Counted from the first letter of the stretch, positions 23,316 through 32,032 are shown. The stretch is DNA of 36,743 nt from DATKSG01 sp035531775 (GCA_035531775.1 DATKSG010000090.1:1-36743), one strand, 5' to 3'. The notes: a model not told the origin generated them from the letters alone. Program-made: numbers and translations.

Positions 23316-24838
23316 CCACCTCGACGAACCCGAGCGAGCCCACGCCGGTCACTGAGGTGGACGCCGCGCCGTCCGAAGTCGGCGAGCGCCTCGAAGGCCC
23401 GCGGGTGCCTGTGGACGACCGCCTGCTCGAACGCCTGCGATCGGTGTGCGCCGAGGTCACCGCCGACGACAGCGCCAGGGTGGAGGCGGGGCGCGACTGG
23501 TGGCCCCTGGCTATCCGGTGGGCCATGGGTGGCACGGTGCCGGCCCTGCCGGCGGTGGTGGCCCGACCCGGCGACGCCGCCCAGGTGGCAGCGGTGCTTG
23601 CCGCCTGCCACGAGGGACGGGTCCCGGTCACGGCCATGGCCGGACGCTCGGGCGTGTGCGGCTCGAGCGTCCCCGCCTTCGGCGGTGTGGCGCTCGACAT
23701 GTGCGCCCTGGCCGGCGTGGAGGCGGTGGACAACGAGTCGCTGCTCGTCGATGTGCGGCCCGGCACTTTCGGGCCCGACCTGGAGCACACTCTGCAGGGC
23801 CAAGGAGTGACCGTGGGCCACTGGCCGCAGTCCATGGACCTGTCCACCGTGGGGGGATGGCTGGCCTGTCGGGGGGCAGGGCAGTACTCGACGCGCTACG
23901 GGAAGATCGAGGACATGGTGGCGGGCCTCGAGGTGGCCCTGGCCGACGGCCGGGTCATCCGCACCGGCGGGGTGGGCCCCAGATCGGCCACGGGGCCCGA
24001 CCTGACGCAGCTGTTCGTCGGCTCCGAGGGCGTGCTCGGGGTCATCACCCGGGCCGTGCTGAAGCTGCATCCCCTGGCCCCGTCCCAGGGCCGGGGGGCA
24101 TGGTCGTTCTCGAGCTTCGGTGCCGGGCTCGAGGCCTGTCGGCGCATCCTGCGCCGGGGGGCCACGCCGGCCGTGCTGCGCCTGTACGACGAGGTCGAGT
24201 CGGCGCGCAACTTCGACGTATCCGAGGGCCACGCCCTGATCGTCCTGGACGAAGCCGACCCCGGCCTGCTCGATGCCACCATGGCCGTGGTAGACGCCGA
24301 GTGTGGCCGGGCCGGGGCTTCGGCGCTCGACGATGCGCTGGTCGGGCGGTGGCTCGGTCACCGCAACGACGTGTCGGCCCTGGCCCCGCTGTACAGGGCC
24401 GGCATCGTGGTCGACACCATAGAGATCGCCGCCCCGTGGTCACGCTTGACCGCCCTGTACGAACGGTGCGTGGGGGCGCTGCGCGCCGTGCCCGGGACGC
24501 TGGCCGCCTCGGCCCACCAGTCCCATGCCTATGGCGACGGGGCTTGTCTGTACTTCACCTTCGCTGGGCAGCCCACCAACGGGGACATCGACGACGCCTG
24601 GGCCGAGCGCTACTACGACACGGCCTGGTCGACCGTGATGGAGGCCGTCATCGAGGGGGGCGGGACCATCAGCCACCACCATGGCGTGGGCGTGAACCGG
24701 GCCCGATTCATGGCTGCGGCGCTCGGTGAAGGGCTCGAGGTGCTGCGCTCGGTCAAAGAGGCACTCGACCCCCGGGGCATCTTGAACCCGGGCAAGCTGG
24801 GCCTGCCCTCGCCGTTCGGGGAGCTCGGCTGGCCGTGA
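23312..24838 (+). CDS. FAD-binding oxidase of the alkylglycerone-phosphate synthase type
   Basis: A 508-residue flavoprotein of the VAO/PCMH fold. FAD-binding segments are seen: MAGRSGVCGSSVPAFGGVALD, GHWPQSMDLSTVGGWLA with YGKIEDMV, and GPDLTQLFVGSEGVLGVITRAVLKL. The C-terminal HHHGVG motif (His455-457) is the active-site mark of alkylglycerone-phosphate synthase (AGPS), which swaps the acyl chain of acyl-DHAP for a fatty alcohol to start ether-lipid synthesis. Related bacterial proteins may do other chemistry. The start is a rare TTG that overlaps the glpD stop by four bases (TTGA); the stop in turn overlaps glpK. Coupling to two enzymes of the G3P/DHAP pool supports a DHAP-linked substrate. 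Confidence 0.85.
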   Translation: MTTSTNPSEPTPVTEVDAAPSEVGERLEGPRVPVDDRLLERLRSVCAEVTADDSARVEAGRDWWPLAIRWAMGGTVPALPAVVARPGDAAQVAAVLAACHEGRVPVTAMAGRSGVCGSSVPAFGGVALDMCALAGVEAVDNESLLVDVRPGTFGPDLEHTLQGQGVTVGHWPQSMDLSTVGGWLACRGAGQYSTRYGKIEDMVAGLEVALADGRVIRTGGVGPRSATGPDLTQLFVGSEGVLGVITRAVLKLHPLAPSQGRGAWSFSSFGAGLEACRRILRRGATPAVLRLYDEVESARNFDVSEGHALIVLDEADPGLLDATMAVVDAECGRAGASALDDALVGRWLGHRNDVSALAPLYRAGIVVDTIEIAAPWSRLTALYERCVGALRAVPGTLAASAHQSHAYGDGACLYFTFAGQPTNGDIDDAWAERYYDTAWSTVMEAVIEGGGTISHHHGVGVNRARFMAAALGEGLEVLRSVKEALDPRGILNPGKLGLPSPFGELGWP

Positions 24839-26292
24839 GCGTGCTCGTCGTGGACGTCGGCACCTCTGGGGTGCGCGCCGCCGTGGTGGGCGACGATGCC
24901 CGGGTGGGCGACGTGCACTACAGGGAGGTCCTCCCGAGCTCACCCGCTCCCGGGTTCGTGGAGTTCGACCCGACAGCCATGGCCGCGGCCGTACTAGAGG
25001 TGGCCCGGCGGGCGCTGGCCGACGGCGGCCCGGTGGCCGGTGTGGGCATCACCAACCAGCGGGCCTCCACCGTGGTGTGGGACCGGTCGAGCGGGGTCCC
25101 GGTGGGCCCCGGCCTGGGCTGGCAGGACCTGCGCACCGTCGGCACCTGCCTGGCTCTGCGCGACCAAGGCATCCGGGTGGCGCCCAACGAGTCGGCCACC
25201 AAGGTGGCCATGCTGCTCGACCTGGCTGATCCCGGTCGTAGCGGCGACCTGTGCGTGGGCACGGTGGACAGCTGGGTGGCGTGGACGCTGTCGGAGGGAG
25301 CGCTGCACGTGACCGACCAGACCAACGCCGGTGTCACCGGGCTGCTGCGCCCTGACGGTCTCGAATGGGACCAGGCCATGCTCGACGCCTTGCGCATCCC
25401 GAGGTCGGTGTTGCCGTCCGTGGTGGACTCGACCGGCATGGTCGGCGAGGCCACGGCGCTGCCCGGAGCCCCGCCCATCTGCGGCATGGCCGGGGACCAA
25501 CAGGCGTCGCTGGTAGGACAGAGCTGCACTCGGCCGGGCCTGGCCAAGGCCACCTTCGGCACCGGGGGCATGCTCGACATCTGCGTCGGTGCCGAGCGAC
25601 CACGCTTCGACCGCCGTGGCGGGGCCGGGACCTTCCCCATCGCCGCCTGGCGGCGCCAGGGCCGGATCACGTGGGGTGTCGAGGCCATCATGCTGTCAGC
25701 CGGCACCTGCGTCGAATGGCTCCGCGACGACCTCGGCATTATCGCCAGCGCGGCGGAGTCCGACGCACTGGCCGCCTCGTGCCCCGATACCGGTGACGTG
25801 TGGTTCGTGCCCGCCCTGCTCGGCCTAGGCACCCCGGTGTGGGACTTCGGGGCGCGCGGCACCTTCGTGGGCATCACCCGCGGCACCGGTCGTGCCCACA
25901 TGACACGGGCCGTCCTCGAGGGCATCGCCCAGCGCGGGGCCGATCTGGTCGAGGCGGCCGAGGCCGACACCGGACTCACGGTGGGTGCCCTGCGGGTAGA
26001 TGGCGGCATGTCGGCCAACGCCACCTTCGTCCAAGCCCTGGCCGACGCCGTGGGACGACCGGTCGAGGTGTCGCCGGTGGTGGAAGCGACCACCCTGGGC
26101 GCCGCCTATCTGGCCGGCATGGCGCTCGGGACCTACGGCGACGAAGAGGACGTGGCCCGGGCCTGGGCGCCGGCCCGTGTGGTGGAGCCGTCGGACGGCG
26201 AGGCCCGGCGGGCTGCTCACCGGGCCCGCTGGCTCGAGGCCCGGGATCGGTCGCTGCGCACGGTGCCCGAGCTCTCGGCCCTCGATTTCTGA
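24835..26292 (+). CDS. glpK: FGGY-family carbohydrate kinase, probable glycerol kinase
   Basis: A 485-residue FGGY kinase: VVDVGTSGVRAAVV (N-terminal phosphate loop), ITNQRAS, catalytic Asp221 in AGDQQASL, FGTGGML, and the C-terminal LRVDGGMSANATFVQALADAVGRPVEVSPVVEATTLGAAYLAG. The last segment is very like glycerol kinase. The QQASL motif and the place after glpD favour glycerol as substrate, making glycerol 3-phosphate for GlpD. It is somewhat divergent from E. coli GlpK, so another polyol cannot be excluded. The GTG start overlaps the upstream stop by four bases. It ends 13 bases before the convergent flavoprotein gene. Confidence 0.88.
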   Translation: MSVLVVDVGTSGVRAAVVGDDARVGDVHYREVLPSSPAPGFVEFDPTAMAAAVLEVARRALADGGPVAGVGITNQRASTVVWDRSSGVPVGPGLGWQDLRTVGTCLALRDQGIRVAPNESATKVAMLLDLADPGRSGDLCVGTVDSWVAWTLSEGALHVTDQTNAGVTGLLRPDGLEWDQAMLDALRIPRSVLPSVVDSTGMVGEATALPGAPPICGMAGDQQASLVGQSCTRPGLAKATFGTGGMLDICVGAERPRFDRRGGAGTFPIAAWRRQGRITWGVEAIMLSAGTCVEWLRDDLGIIASAAESDALAASCPDTGDVWFVPALLGLGTPVWDFGARGTFVGITRGTGRAHMTRAVLEGIAQRGADLVEAAEADTGLTVGALRVDGGMSANATFVQALADAVGRPVEVSPVVEATTLGAAYLAGMALGTYGDEEDVARAWAPARVVEPSDGEARRAAHRARWLEARDRSLRTVPELSALDF

Positions 26293-26305
26293 GGATTTCC
26301 CCTAC

Positions 26306-27535
26306 TCAGGCGGGCTGGTGCGCCAGGGCGGCGCCGTAGCTGGCCCCGTCCTCGAGAAGTGACCGGTATCCCATGAGCTGACGGGGCCGACCGAAGCCGA
26401 GGACTGCGCCGAGACGGCCGCCGTGGCCATACAGAGCGACGAATCGGCCGGCGTCGAGCGACCCGTCCACCACGGTCACCTCGTCGTCGGGGTGGGGATG
26501 GCCGAGAACCTGGATCTTCATGTCGTACTGGTCGGACCAGAAATAGGGCACCGCTCGGTAGGCAAAGGCGCCCTGGCGCCCGGCCAGGAGGCTGCGCGCC
26601 GCGTGGGCCCCCTGCTCGGCGGCGTTGGTCCAGTGCTCGATGCGAAGGTCGGTGCCGAGGCTTTCGTCGTGCCACCGGGCCACGTCCCCGGCCACCACCA
26701 CCGAAGGGGCGGCGTGGAGGGTGGCGTCGGCCACCACACCGTCAGATACCTCCAGGCCCGACCCGTCCAGCCACCCGGTGGCGGGTGTCACGCCGATGCC
26801 CACCACCACCACGTCGGCTGGGACCACGGTGGCATCGGACAGCTCCACGGCCACGGCCCGCCGCTGGGAGCCCTCGCCCTCGGCCAGCAACCGGGCCACA
26901 CCGGTACCGAGGCGCAGGTCGACACCATGACCTCTGTGCAGAGCGGCACAGGCCGCCCCCATCTCCTCACCGAGTACCCGGGCCAGGGGAACGGTCAGTG
27001 CCTCGATCACGGTGACAGCCGCACCACGGCCCGAGCAGGTGGCGGCCACCTCGGCTCCGATGAAGCCCGCCCCCACCACCACCAGCCGGGTCCCGGGTGT
27101 GCTGGTGGCGTCGGACAGGGCTTGGCAGTCCTCCAGGGTGCGCAATGTGTGCACGTTGGCCAGCTCTTCGGTGTCGGGCAGTGGGCGTGGCGTGGAGCCG
27201 GTGGCGATGACGAGGCCGTCGAAGCGCACCGTCGTGTCGTCATCGAGCTCGAGCGCGCCGGCGGAAACGTCGAGGGCCGTGGCCCGGCGCCCCAGGCGCA
27301 GGTCGAGGCTCAGGGCCGACAGCTTCTCGGGTGGGCGCAGCACCACGCGTTCGATGCCCCACGTGCCGGCCAACAACTGCTTGGAGAGAGGTGGCCGGTC
27401 ATAGGGCACGTGTGGTTCGGCTCCCACCATGACGATGGGCCCGCTGTGTCCTTCGGCCCGCAGCGACTCGGCGGCGCGCAAGCCGGCCAAGGAGGCGCCG
27501 ACGATGGCGACGGTGGCCTGGGGGTCGAGCGGCAC
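26306..27535 (-). CDS. FAD-dependent pyridine-nucleotide oxidoreductase, ferredoxin-reductase type
   Basis: A 409-residue two-dinucleotide-domain flavoprotein. FAD loop AIVGASLAGLRAAE, PYDRPPLSKQLL, IATGSTPRPLP, NAD loop VVVGAGFIGAEVAA and VVVAGDVARWHDE are visible in order. The C-terminal domain contains PYFWSDQYDMKIQVLG, typical of reductases that feed Rieske dioxygenases or P450 systems (ThcD/HcaD/rubredoxin reductase types). No ferredoxin or oxygenase gene lies nearby, so the partner is unknown; the rubredoxin-free rubrerythrin at 20.4 kb also needs a donor, but there is no direct evidence for a link. GTG 27535 is chosen because it starts just before strand one and leaves 17 bases to the metallo-hydrolase gene. 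Confidence 0.9.
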   Translation of the reverse strand: MPLDPQATVAIVGASLAGLRAAESLRAEGHSGPIVMVGAEPHVPYDRPPLSKQLLAGTWGIERVVLRPPEKLSALSLDLRLGRRATALDVSAGALELDDDTTVRFDGLVIATGSTPRPLPDTEELANVHTLRTLEDCQALSDATSTPGTRLVVVGAGFIGAEVAATCSGRGAAVTVIEALTVPLARVLGEEMGAACAALHRGHGVDLRLGTGVARLLAEGEGSQRRAVAVELSDATVVPADVVVVGIGVTPATGWLDGSGLEVSDGVVADATLHAAPSVVVAGDVARWHDESLGTDLRIEHWTNAAEQGAHAARSLLAGRQGAFAYRAVPYFWSDQYDMKIQVLGHPHPDDEVTVVDGSLDAGRFVALYGHGGRLGAVLGFGRPRQLMGYRSLLEDGASYGAALAHQPA

Positions 27536-27552
27536 GTGGAAAGACGTTCGGC

Positions 27553-28272
27553 TCAACCGCCGAACATCGTCATCCACTGTTCGGGGCTGCGCAGCCGGAA
27601 GACGTAGTTCCGGCTCCTGGTCTGGCCCAGGCTGGCCGACGCCTCGGGCGAGTACAGATGGCCCGGGTAGAGAACGGTTTCGTCGCCGAATCGCGCCAGG
27701 CGGGTGGTAAGCGACTCGTACATCTGCTCGGGATCCCCACCGGGCAAGTCGGTGCGTCCGCAGCCGTCGAGGAACAAGGTGTCGCCCGACACCAGTCGCC
27801 CTTCGACGAAGAAGCATTGACTGCCAGGGGTGTGCCCCGGCGTGTGCACCAACTCGATGTCGACGTCGCCCACCGTGACCACGTCGCCGCTGTCGTGCTG
27901 GGTGAGGTCGTCCTCACCGATCCCGGTGGAGCGCAGGACCCACGGGGCCTCGTGGCGCTGGACGTGGATGGGAACGCTCTGGCGCTCGAGGAGGTCGGTC
28001 ACCCCCTGGATGGGATAGCCCATCAGGGAGCCCCCCACATGGTCGGCGTGGTAGTGGGTGGCCAGGACGCCGACGCATCGCATCCCGTCGGCAGCCAGGA
28101 TCCCGAGCAGCGCGTCCACGTCGTAGGCGGGGTCCACCATGACCGCCTCACCTCGTTGGCGGTCGCCGACCAGGTAGGTGAAGTTGACCATCTGCCCGGC
28201 CACCGCGTCCTCGGTGGCGAAGTCGCGCCCCGAGAGCAGCTGGCGGAAGTAGAAGCGCGACTCGTCTCCCAT
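27553..28272 (-). CDS. Metallo-beta-lactamase-fold hydrolase, persulfide-dioxygenase/glyoxalase-II-like
   Basis: A 239-residue MBL-fold protein with the metal motif THYHADH (His73, His75, Asp77, His78), a later HTPGHTPGS and GDTLFLDGCGRTDLPGGDPEQMYESL, then YPGHLY. The GCGRTD segment and the single-domain size recall ETHE1-type persulfide dioxygenases, which use one iron, more than classic glyoxalase II; the specific activity remains uncertain. It follows peptide deformylase by 41 bases and precedes the flavoprotein by 17, all on one strand. A TACCCT box lies ten bases upstream of the ATG. Confidence 0.85.
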   Translation of the reverse strand: MGDESRFYFRQLLSGRDFATEDAVAGQMVNFTYLVGDRQRGEAVMVDPAYDVDALLGILAADGMRCVGVLATHYHADHVGGSLMGYPIQGVTDLLERQSVPIHVQRHEAPWVLRSTGIGEDDLTQHDSGDVVTVGDVDIELVHTPGHTPGSQCFFVEGRLVSGDTLFLDGCGRTDLPGGDPEQMYESLTTRLARFGDETVLYPGHLYSPEASASLGQTRSRNYVFRLRSPEQWMTMFGG

Positions 28273-28313
28273 GACTCGATGAAGGGTAGTGGCTGCCGGC
28301 GCTTGACCCGCTC

Positions 28314-28814
28314 TCAGCGGTACACCTTGCGGGCGAACAGGGCGTGGGGGCCCCGGACCCGGTCGAGAAAGACCAATCCGTCGAGGTGGTCGAGCTCGTG
28401 CTGCACGGCTCGGGCCTCGAAGGCGTCCACCTCGAGGCGCACTGCTTCGCCGAGCAATCCGGTGCCGGCCACCACCAGGCTGGTGGGCCGGGCCACGTCT
28501 CCGGTCAGGTCGGGCACGCTCATGCATCCCTCGCGGCCGAGCTCGACCTCGCCGGCCGAGAGGACCACGGGATCGAAGAGCACGAAGAGGCCGTGGCACG
28601 AACGGGCTTTGCGGTGCCCGGTCACGTCCACGGCGAAGGCCCGGCGGCCCACCCCGATCTGAGGGGCAGCCAGGCCCACGCAAGCCGGCGACGCCCGCAT
28701 GGTGTCGACCAGATCCCGCCCAAGGGCGGCGGCTTCGTCGTCGACAGGGCCGATGGCCGTCGATGGGGTGGTGAGGACGGGGTGGGGCAGGCGCAGGACG
28801 GGACGGGCGGCCAC
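28314..28814 (-). CDS. def: Peptide deformylase
   Basis: Removes the formyl group from the initiator methionine of new proteins; metal enzyme of 166 residues. All three motifs are seen: VGLAAPQIG (46-54), EGCMS (95-99) and QHELDH (138-143), giving Cys97, His139 and His143 as metal ligands and Glu140 as the base. The first motif starts with Cys (CVGLAAPQ) where most bacterial enzymes have Gly; as I recall, human mitochondrial deformylase also has Cys there. It may therefore be a divergent or second copy rather than the housekeeping one. GTG start; it follows the ACT protein by 36 bases. Confidence 0.92.
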   Translation of the reverse strand: MAARPVLRLPHPVLTTPSTAIGPVDDEAAALGRDLVDTMRASPACVGLAAPQIGVGRRAFAVDVTGHRKARSCHGLFVLFDPVVLSAGEVELGREGCMSVPDLTGDVARPTSLVVAGTGLLGEAVRLEVDAFEARAVQHELDHLDGLVFLDRVRGPHALFARKVYR

Positions 28815-28850
28815 AGGGTGAGAAGGCGACGCCGGGGCGGGGTCCGGCGC

Positions 28851-29405
28851 CTACAGCGTGTCGGCGTCGTCGGGGCGCACCGAGCAGTGCACGCCGAGGG
28901 CTTCGGCGGAGGCGCGCACACGCTCAGCAGCTGCCTCAGGGTCGGGGTGTCCCGGCAATGTGACCCTGAGGGTCATTACGTACATGGGCGCCTCGGGGGC
29001 TCCCACCAGGTGGGTTGAGAGATCGACCACGTTGCCGCCGGCGTCGGCCAGGGCCGAGGTGACACCGTGCACGATGCCGGTCCGATCGGCGCCGTGGACG
29101 GCGATGGTCCACGGTGTGCCGCCGTCCCCTTCGACGGAGGCGGCGGAAGAGACGTTCTGGTCGTCGAGAGCCCGGACCGTCACCACCAGGTCGAACCGGT
29201 CGGCGGCCGGCACCAGGGCGCCCTCGAGCATCGAAGTGGTGACGTGAGGGGCCGTCTCCACCACGAGCAGGATGGCGAACTGCCCCTGGAGGAACGTCAT
29301 GGTGGAGTCCTCGAGGTTGCCCCCCAACCCGGCCAGGGCGCCACTGACGGCGGCCACGATCCCGGGTCGATCGACCCCCACGGCACTGAGCGAGAAGCGC
29401 GGCAC
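28851..29405 (-). CDS. Tandem ACT-domain protein, GcvR-like
   Basis: A 184-residue protein made of two ACT domains. The first covers about residues 1-75 (SLSAVGVDRPGIVAAVSGALAGLGGNLEDSTMTFLQGQF). The second covers about 97-175 (IAVHGADRTGIVHGVTSALADAGGNVVDLSTHLV). Both carry the DRPGIV/DRTGIV ligand-binding turn. There is no DNA-binding or enzyme domain, as in E. coli GcvR, so it probably senses an amino acid such as glycine or serine and acts through another protein. It is the first gene of a four-gene minus-strand run with def. Its GTG is nine bases after TAAGGT, and a 14-base palindrome lies upstream in the gap to the receiver gene. Confidence 0.86.
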   Translation of the reverse strand: MPRFSLSAVGVDRPGIVAAVSGALAGLGGNLEDSTMTFLQGQFAILLVVETAPHVTTSMLEGALVPAADRFDLVVTVRALDDQNVSSAASVEGDGGTPWTIAVHGADRTGIVHGVTSALADAGGNVVDLSTHLVGAPEAPMYVMTLRVTLPGHPDPEAAAERVRASAEALGVHCSVRPDDADTL

Positions 29406-29426
29406 GGAGCTACGACCTTAGTGGTG

Positions 29427-29440
29427 GGTCCGGTCGGACC
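29427..29440. promoter_or_regulatory. GGTCC-GGTC-GGACC inverted repeat between divergent genes
   Basis: The perfect five-base arms lie 22 bases upstream of the ACT-protein start and 75 bases upstream of the receiver-protein start. It could be an operator for either gene; chance is possible at this GC content. Confidence 0.25.
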
Positions 29441-29488
29441 AGGGAATACCGTGGCGGCGCCGACGGCCCGGTGGTGGCGGCGGGCCGG

Positions 29489-29494
29489 TAGCCT
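29489..29494 (+). promoter_or_regulatory. Leaderless-type -10 box of the receiver gene
   Basis: TAGCCT lies seven bases before GTG 29502, which is in frame with the receiver domain. Confidence 0.4.
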
Positions 29495-29501
29495 CTTTCG
29501 G

Positions 29502-29975
29502 GTGAGCCGAATGGCCCTGCCCCAGCGAGGCTCATCAGTCGAGGATGGTCCCATGCCCTGTGTGGCCGGACCGGTGGAGACGAGGGCAGCGAGGAAGTCT
29601 GCGCTCGAACCAGGGCCGGATCACGTCGACGTGCTGGTGGTCGACGACGACGAGGCAGTCCGCTCGTCGGCAGCCGAGATCCTCCGGTTGTCGGGCTACG
29701 TCACGGCCGAAGCCGAAGACGGCGTGGTGGCCCGCCAGTTCCTGGAGGAGACGGACGTGGGCGTCATGCTCCTCGACATCCGCATGCCCCGGCTCGACGG
29801 CCTCGGCCTGCTCGAGATCCTCGACGCTCCCCCGCCGGTCATCTTGATCTCGGCCTTCTCGGGGACCGAGCAGTCGCGGGCCAATCCCAAGGTCCGCCGG
29901 TACCTGCGCAAACCGCTGCACCCCGAGGCCTTGCTCGAGGCGGTGGCCGACGCACTGGGCCGAGGAGCACCCTGA
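29502..29975 (+). CDS. Single-domain response regulator (receiver only)
   Basis: A CheY-like receiver with no output domain. After ~45 flexible residues comes VDVLVVDDDEAVRSSAAEILRLSGY with the acidic pocket. Then come phospho-acceptor Asp92 in MLLDIRMP, Ser in ILISAFSG at the usual Thr/Ser place, and Lys in RYLRKPL. It probably relays phosphate or acts by protein contact; no histidine kinase is in the window. The start is uncertain. GTG 29502 follows a leaderless-type box, while ATG 29553 has a GAGG Shine-Dalgarno sequence and would give 140 residues. Neither choice alters the domain. Confidence 0.85.
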   Translation: MSRMALPQRGSSVEDGPMPCVAGPVETRAARKSALEPGPDHVDVLVVDDDEAVRSSAAEILRLSGYVTAEAEDGVVARQFLEETDVGVMLLDIRMPRLDGLGLLEILDAPPPVILISAFSGTEQSRANPKVRRYLRKPLHPEALLEAVADALGRGAP

Positions 29976-29980
29976 CCCTC

Positions 29981-29986
29981 TACAGT
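29981..29986 (+). promoter_or_regulatory. -10 box of the acyl-CoA ligase gene
   Basis: TACAGT lies 33 bases before the ATG at 30020. Unlike the leaderless cases it leaves room for a 5' leader with a GGGGGA Shine-Dalgarno sequence. Confidence 0.35.
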
Positions 29987-30019
29987 GGCGCCGCCGTCAC
30001 CGGTTAGAGGGGGAGATCG

Positions 30020-31603
30020 ATGGAGGGGCGCCACACCGTCGCCGGCATGTTGCGGGCCAATGCCGAGACCTTCGGCGACCGGCCCATGTTCAAGTCGGAG
30101 GGCCGAGTCGTGACGTGGGGCGTGCACTACCGTCGCGCTCGGCTCGTCTCGCAAGCCCTCGCCGCTGAAGGCACTGGTCTGGGAGGTCGCGTTGCCTTCC
30201 TCGACCGCAACAGTGTCGAGTACTTCGAGATCCTCTTTGGTGGCGCCTGTCTGGGTGCCGTCAACGTGGCCGTGAACTGGCGGCTGTCGCCGCCGGAGAT
30301 GGGCGCCATCATCGACGACGCCCGGGCCGAGGTGCTCGTCATCCACCCCGGGTTGGTGCCGTGCCTCGAGGCCATGTCCAGTGACCTGCCCACGGTGCGC
30401 CGAATCGTGGTGATCGGCAGTCAGCCGGTGGGCGGCGACGCACGGAGCGTCGGCTACGACGACTGGCTGGGCGGCCACGAGCCCAACGACCCCGGGTACC
30501 TCGGGGGGCCCGATGACGTGTCCTTGCAGCTCTATACGTCGGGGACCACAGGGCTTCCCAAAGGGGTGATGCTGGCCAACCGCAACATCGAGGTGATCCT
30601 GTCGCAGGCCGCCAAAGAGGCCTTCCGCATCGACGAATCAGCTGTGAGCCTGGTAGCCATGCCGCTGTTCCATATCGGCGGGTCAGGATGGGCGCTGGCC
30701 GGGATGTCACGCGGGGGCACGTCGGTGATCCTGCGCGAAATGGACCCGGTCGAATTGGTCCGACTGGTGACGACCGAGCGGGTGACGCATGCCTTTCTTG
30801 TCCCGGCCGTGCTCATGGCTCTGTTGGCCGTCCCCGGGATCGAGGCCGCCGACCTGTCGAGCCTCGAGACCATCTTCTACGGCGCCTCCCCCATCGCCGA
30901 GGAGGTCCTGGTGCGGTGCCTCGAGGTGATCGGCTGCCACTTCGCCCAGGTGTACGGCATGACCGAGACGTCGGGCGCCATCGTCTTGCTGGAGGCAGCT
31001 GACCATGACCCAGGCGGCTCTCGCCAGCACCTGCTTCGGGCAGCGGGCAAGCCCATGCGGGGAGTGGAGTTGCGGATCGTGGATCCCGACGGTGGCGGCG
31101 ACTCGCCGAAAGGAACGGTGGGTGAGGTGTGGACGCGCTCGGCGTACAACATGCTCGGGTATTGGGACAAGCCGCAGGAGACGGCGGCCACCTTGCGCAC
31201 GGACGGCTGGCTGCGCACCGGTGACGCCGGCTACCTCGACGAGGACGGCTATCTGTTCCTGCACGACCGCATCAAGGACATGATTGTGTCGGGCGCCGAA
31301 AACATCTACCCGGCTGAGGTCGAGAATGTCCTGCTGGCGCACCCGGCCATCGTCGATGCGGCGGTTATCGGCGTCCCTGACGAAAAGTGGGGCGAGACGG
31401 TGAAGGCCCTCGTCGTCGGACGCCCGGGGACCGACGTGGCGCCGCACGAGGTCATCGAGTTCTGCCGCGCCCATTTGGCCCACTACAAGTGCCCGACGTC
31501 GGTGGACGTGGTGGCCACCTTGCCGCGCAACCCTTCGGGCAAGATCTTGAAGCGCGAGTTGCGCGACCCCTACTGGCAGGGCCGGGAACGCCGCATCCAC
31601 TGA
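30020..31603 (+). CDS. Acyl-CoA synthetase (AMP-binding, FadD-type)
   Basis: A 527-residue adenylate-forming ligase that joins a fatty or other carboxylic acid to CoA through an acyl-AMP. The P-loop LYTSGTTGLPKGV is at 171-183. Also present are the acyl-pocket region PLFHIGG, the adenine motif YGMTETSG, the hinge region TGDAGYLDEDGYLFLHDRIKDMI with the A8 loop SGAENIYPAEVE, and the catalytic Lys in NPSGKILKREL near the C-terminus. The protein resembles mycobacterial FadD13-type ligases; chain length is unknown. It may share regulation with the receiver gene 44 bases upstream but has its own TACAGT box and Shine-Dalgarno sequence. Confidence 0.92.
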   Translation: MEGRHTVAGMLRANAETFGDRPMFKSEGRVVTWGVHYRRARLVSQALAAEGTGLGGRVAFLDRNSVEYFEILFGGACLGAVNVAVNWRLSPPEMGAIIDDARAEVLVIHPGLVPCLEAMSSDLPTVRRIVVIGSQPVGGDARSVGYDDWLGGHEPNDPGYLGGPDDVSLQLYTSGTTGLPKGVMLANRNIEVILSQAAKEAFRIDESAVSLVAMPLFHIGGSGWALAGMSRGGTSVILREMDPVELVRLVTTERVTHAFLVPAVLMALLAVPGIEAADLSSLETIFYGASPIAEEVLVRCLEVIGCHFAQVYGMTETSGAIVLLEAADHDPGGSRQHLLRAAGKPMRGVELRIVDPDGGGDSPKGTVGEVWTRSAYNMLGYWDKPQETAATLRTDGWLRTGDAGYLDEDGYLFLHDRIKDMIVSGAENIYPAEVENVLLAHPAIVDAAVIGVPDEKWGETVKALVVGRPGTDVAPHEVIEFCRAHLAHYKCPTSVDVVATLPRNPSGKILKRELRDPYWQGRERRIH

Positions 31604-31633
31604 CGGCGACGGCAGTGGCCCGGTGGCCACCAC

Positions 31634-32032
31634 TCAGAAGAGCGCCTGGCCCGTGTCGTCGCCTGCGTCCTCCGCCGAGTTCTCGTCCTCGGTCACATCC
31701 CAAGCCTCACGGCCTGCTTCGAGTTGGTCCTCTGGGGGCTCCAGGGCCGGGTCGTCGGTCGCCGCCAATCCCTCATCGGCTGGCTCCCCAGTCAGGGTGC
31801 GCCGAGCCGCACCCTCCAACCGAGGCACCAACTCCTCGACCTGCGCGCGGGTCTGGCGGATCCGTCGATCTAGCTCGTCGACGATGGCGGTGGCGCGCTC
31901 GAGGCGATGCACAAGCTGGTCCACATCCACCTCGCGTTGTTCGAAGAACTCGACGATGCCATCGAGCTCGTGGCTGGCCTCGGTGTAGCTCAGCTCGGCC
32001 ACGGGCTTCGGAGCCGGCAAGTCGGCGGTCAT
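31634..32032 (-). CDS. xseB: Exodeoxyribonuclease VII small subunit
   Basis: A 132-residue protein whose N-terminal ~65 residues form the XseB helical hairpin: LSYTEASHELDGIVEFFEQREVDVDQLVHRLERATAIVDELDRRIRQTRAQVEEL. Several XseB chains coat the long helices of XseA to form exonuclease VII, which degrades single-stranded DNA from both ends. It is longer than most XseB proteins (about 80 residues) because of an acidic, probably disordered C-terminal tail of ~55 residues rich in Glu, Asp, Ala and Pro. It follows xseA by 12 bases, with AAAGGAG before the ATG. Confidence 0.87.
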   Translation of the reverse strand: MTADLPAPKPVAELSYTEASHELDGIVEFFEQREVDVDQLVHRLERATAIVDELDRRIRQTRAQVEELVPRLEGAARRTLTGEPADEGLAATDDPALEPPEDQLEAGREAWDVTEDENSAEDAGDDTGQALF

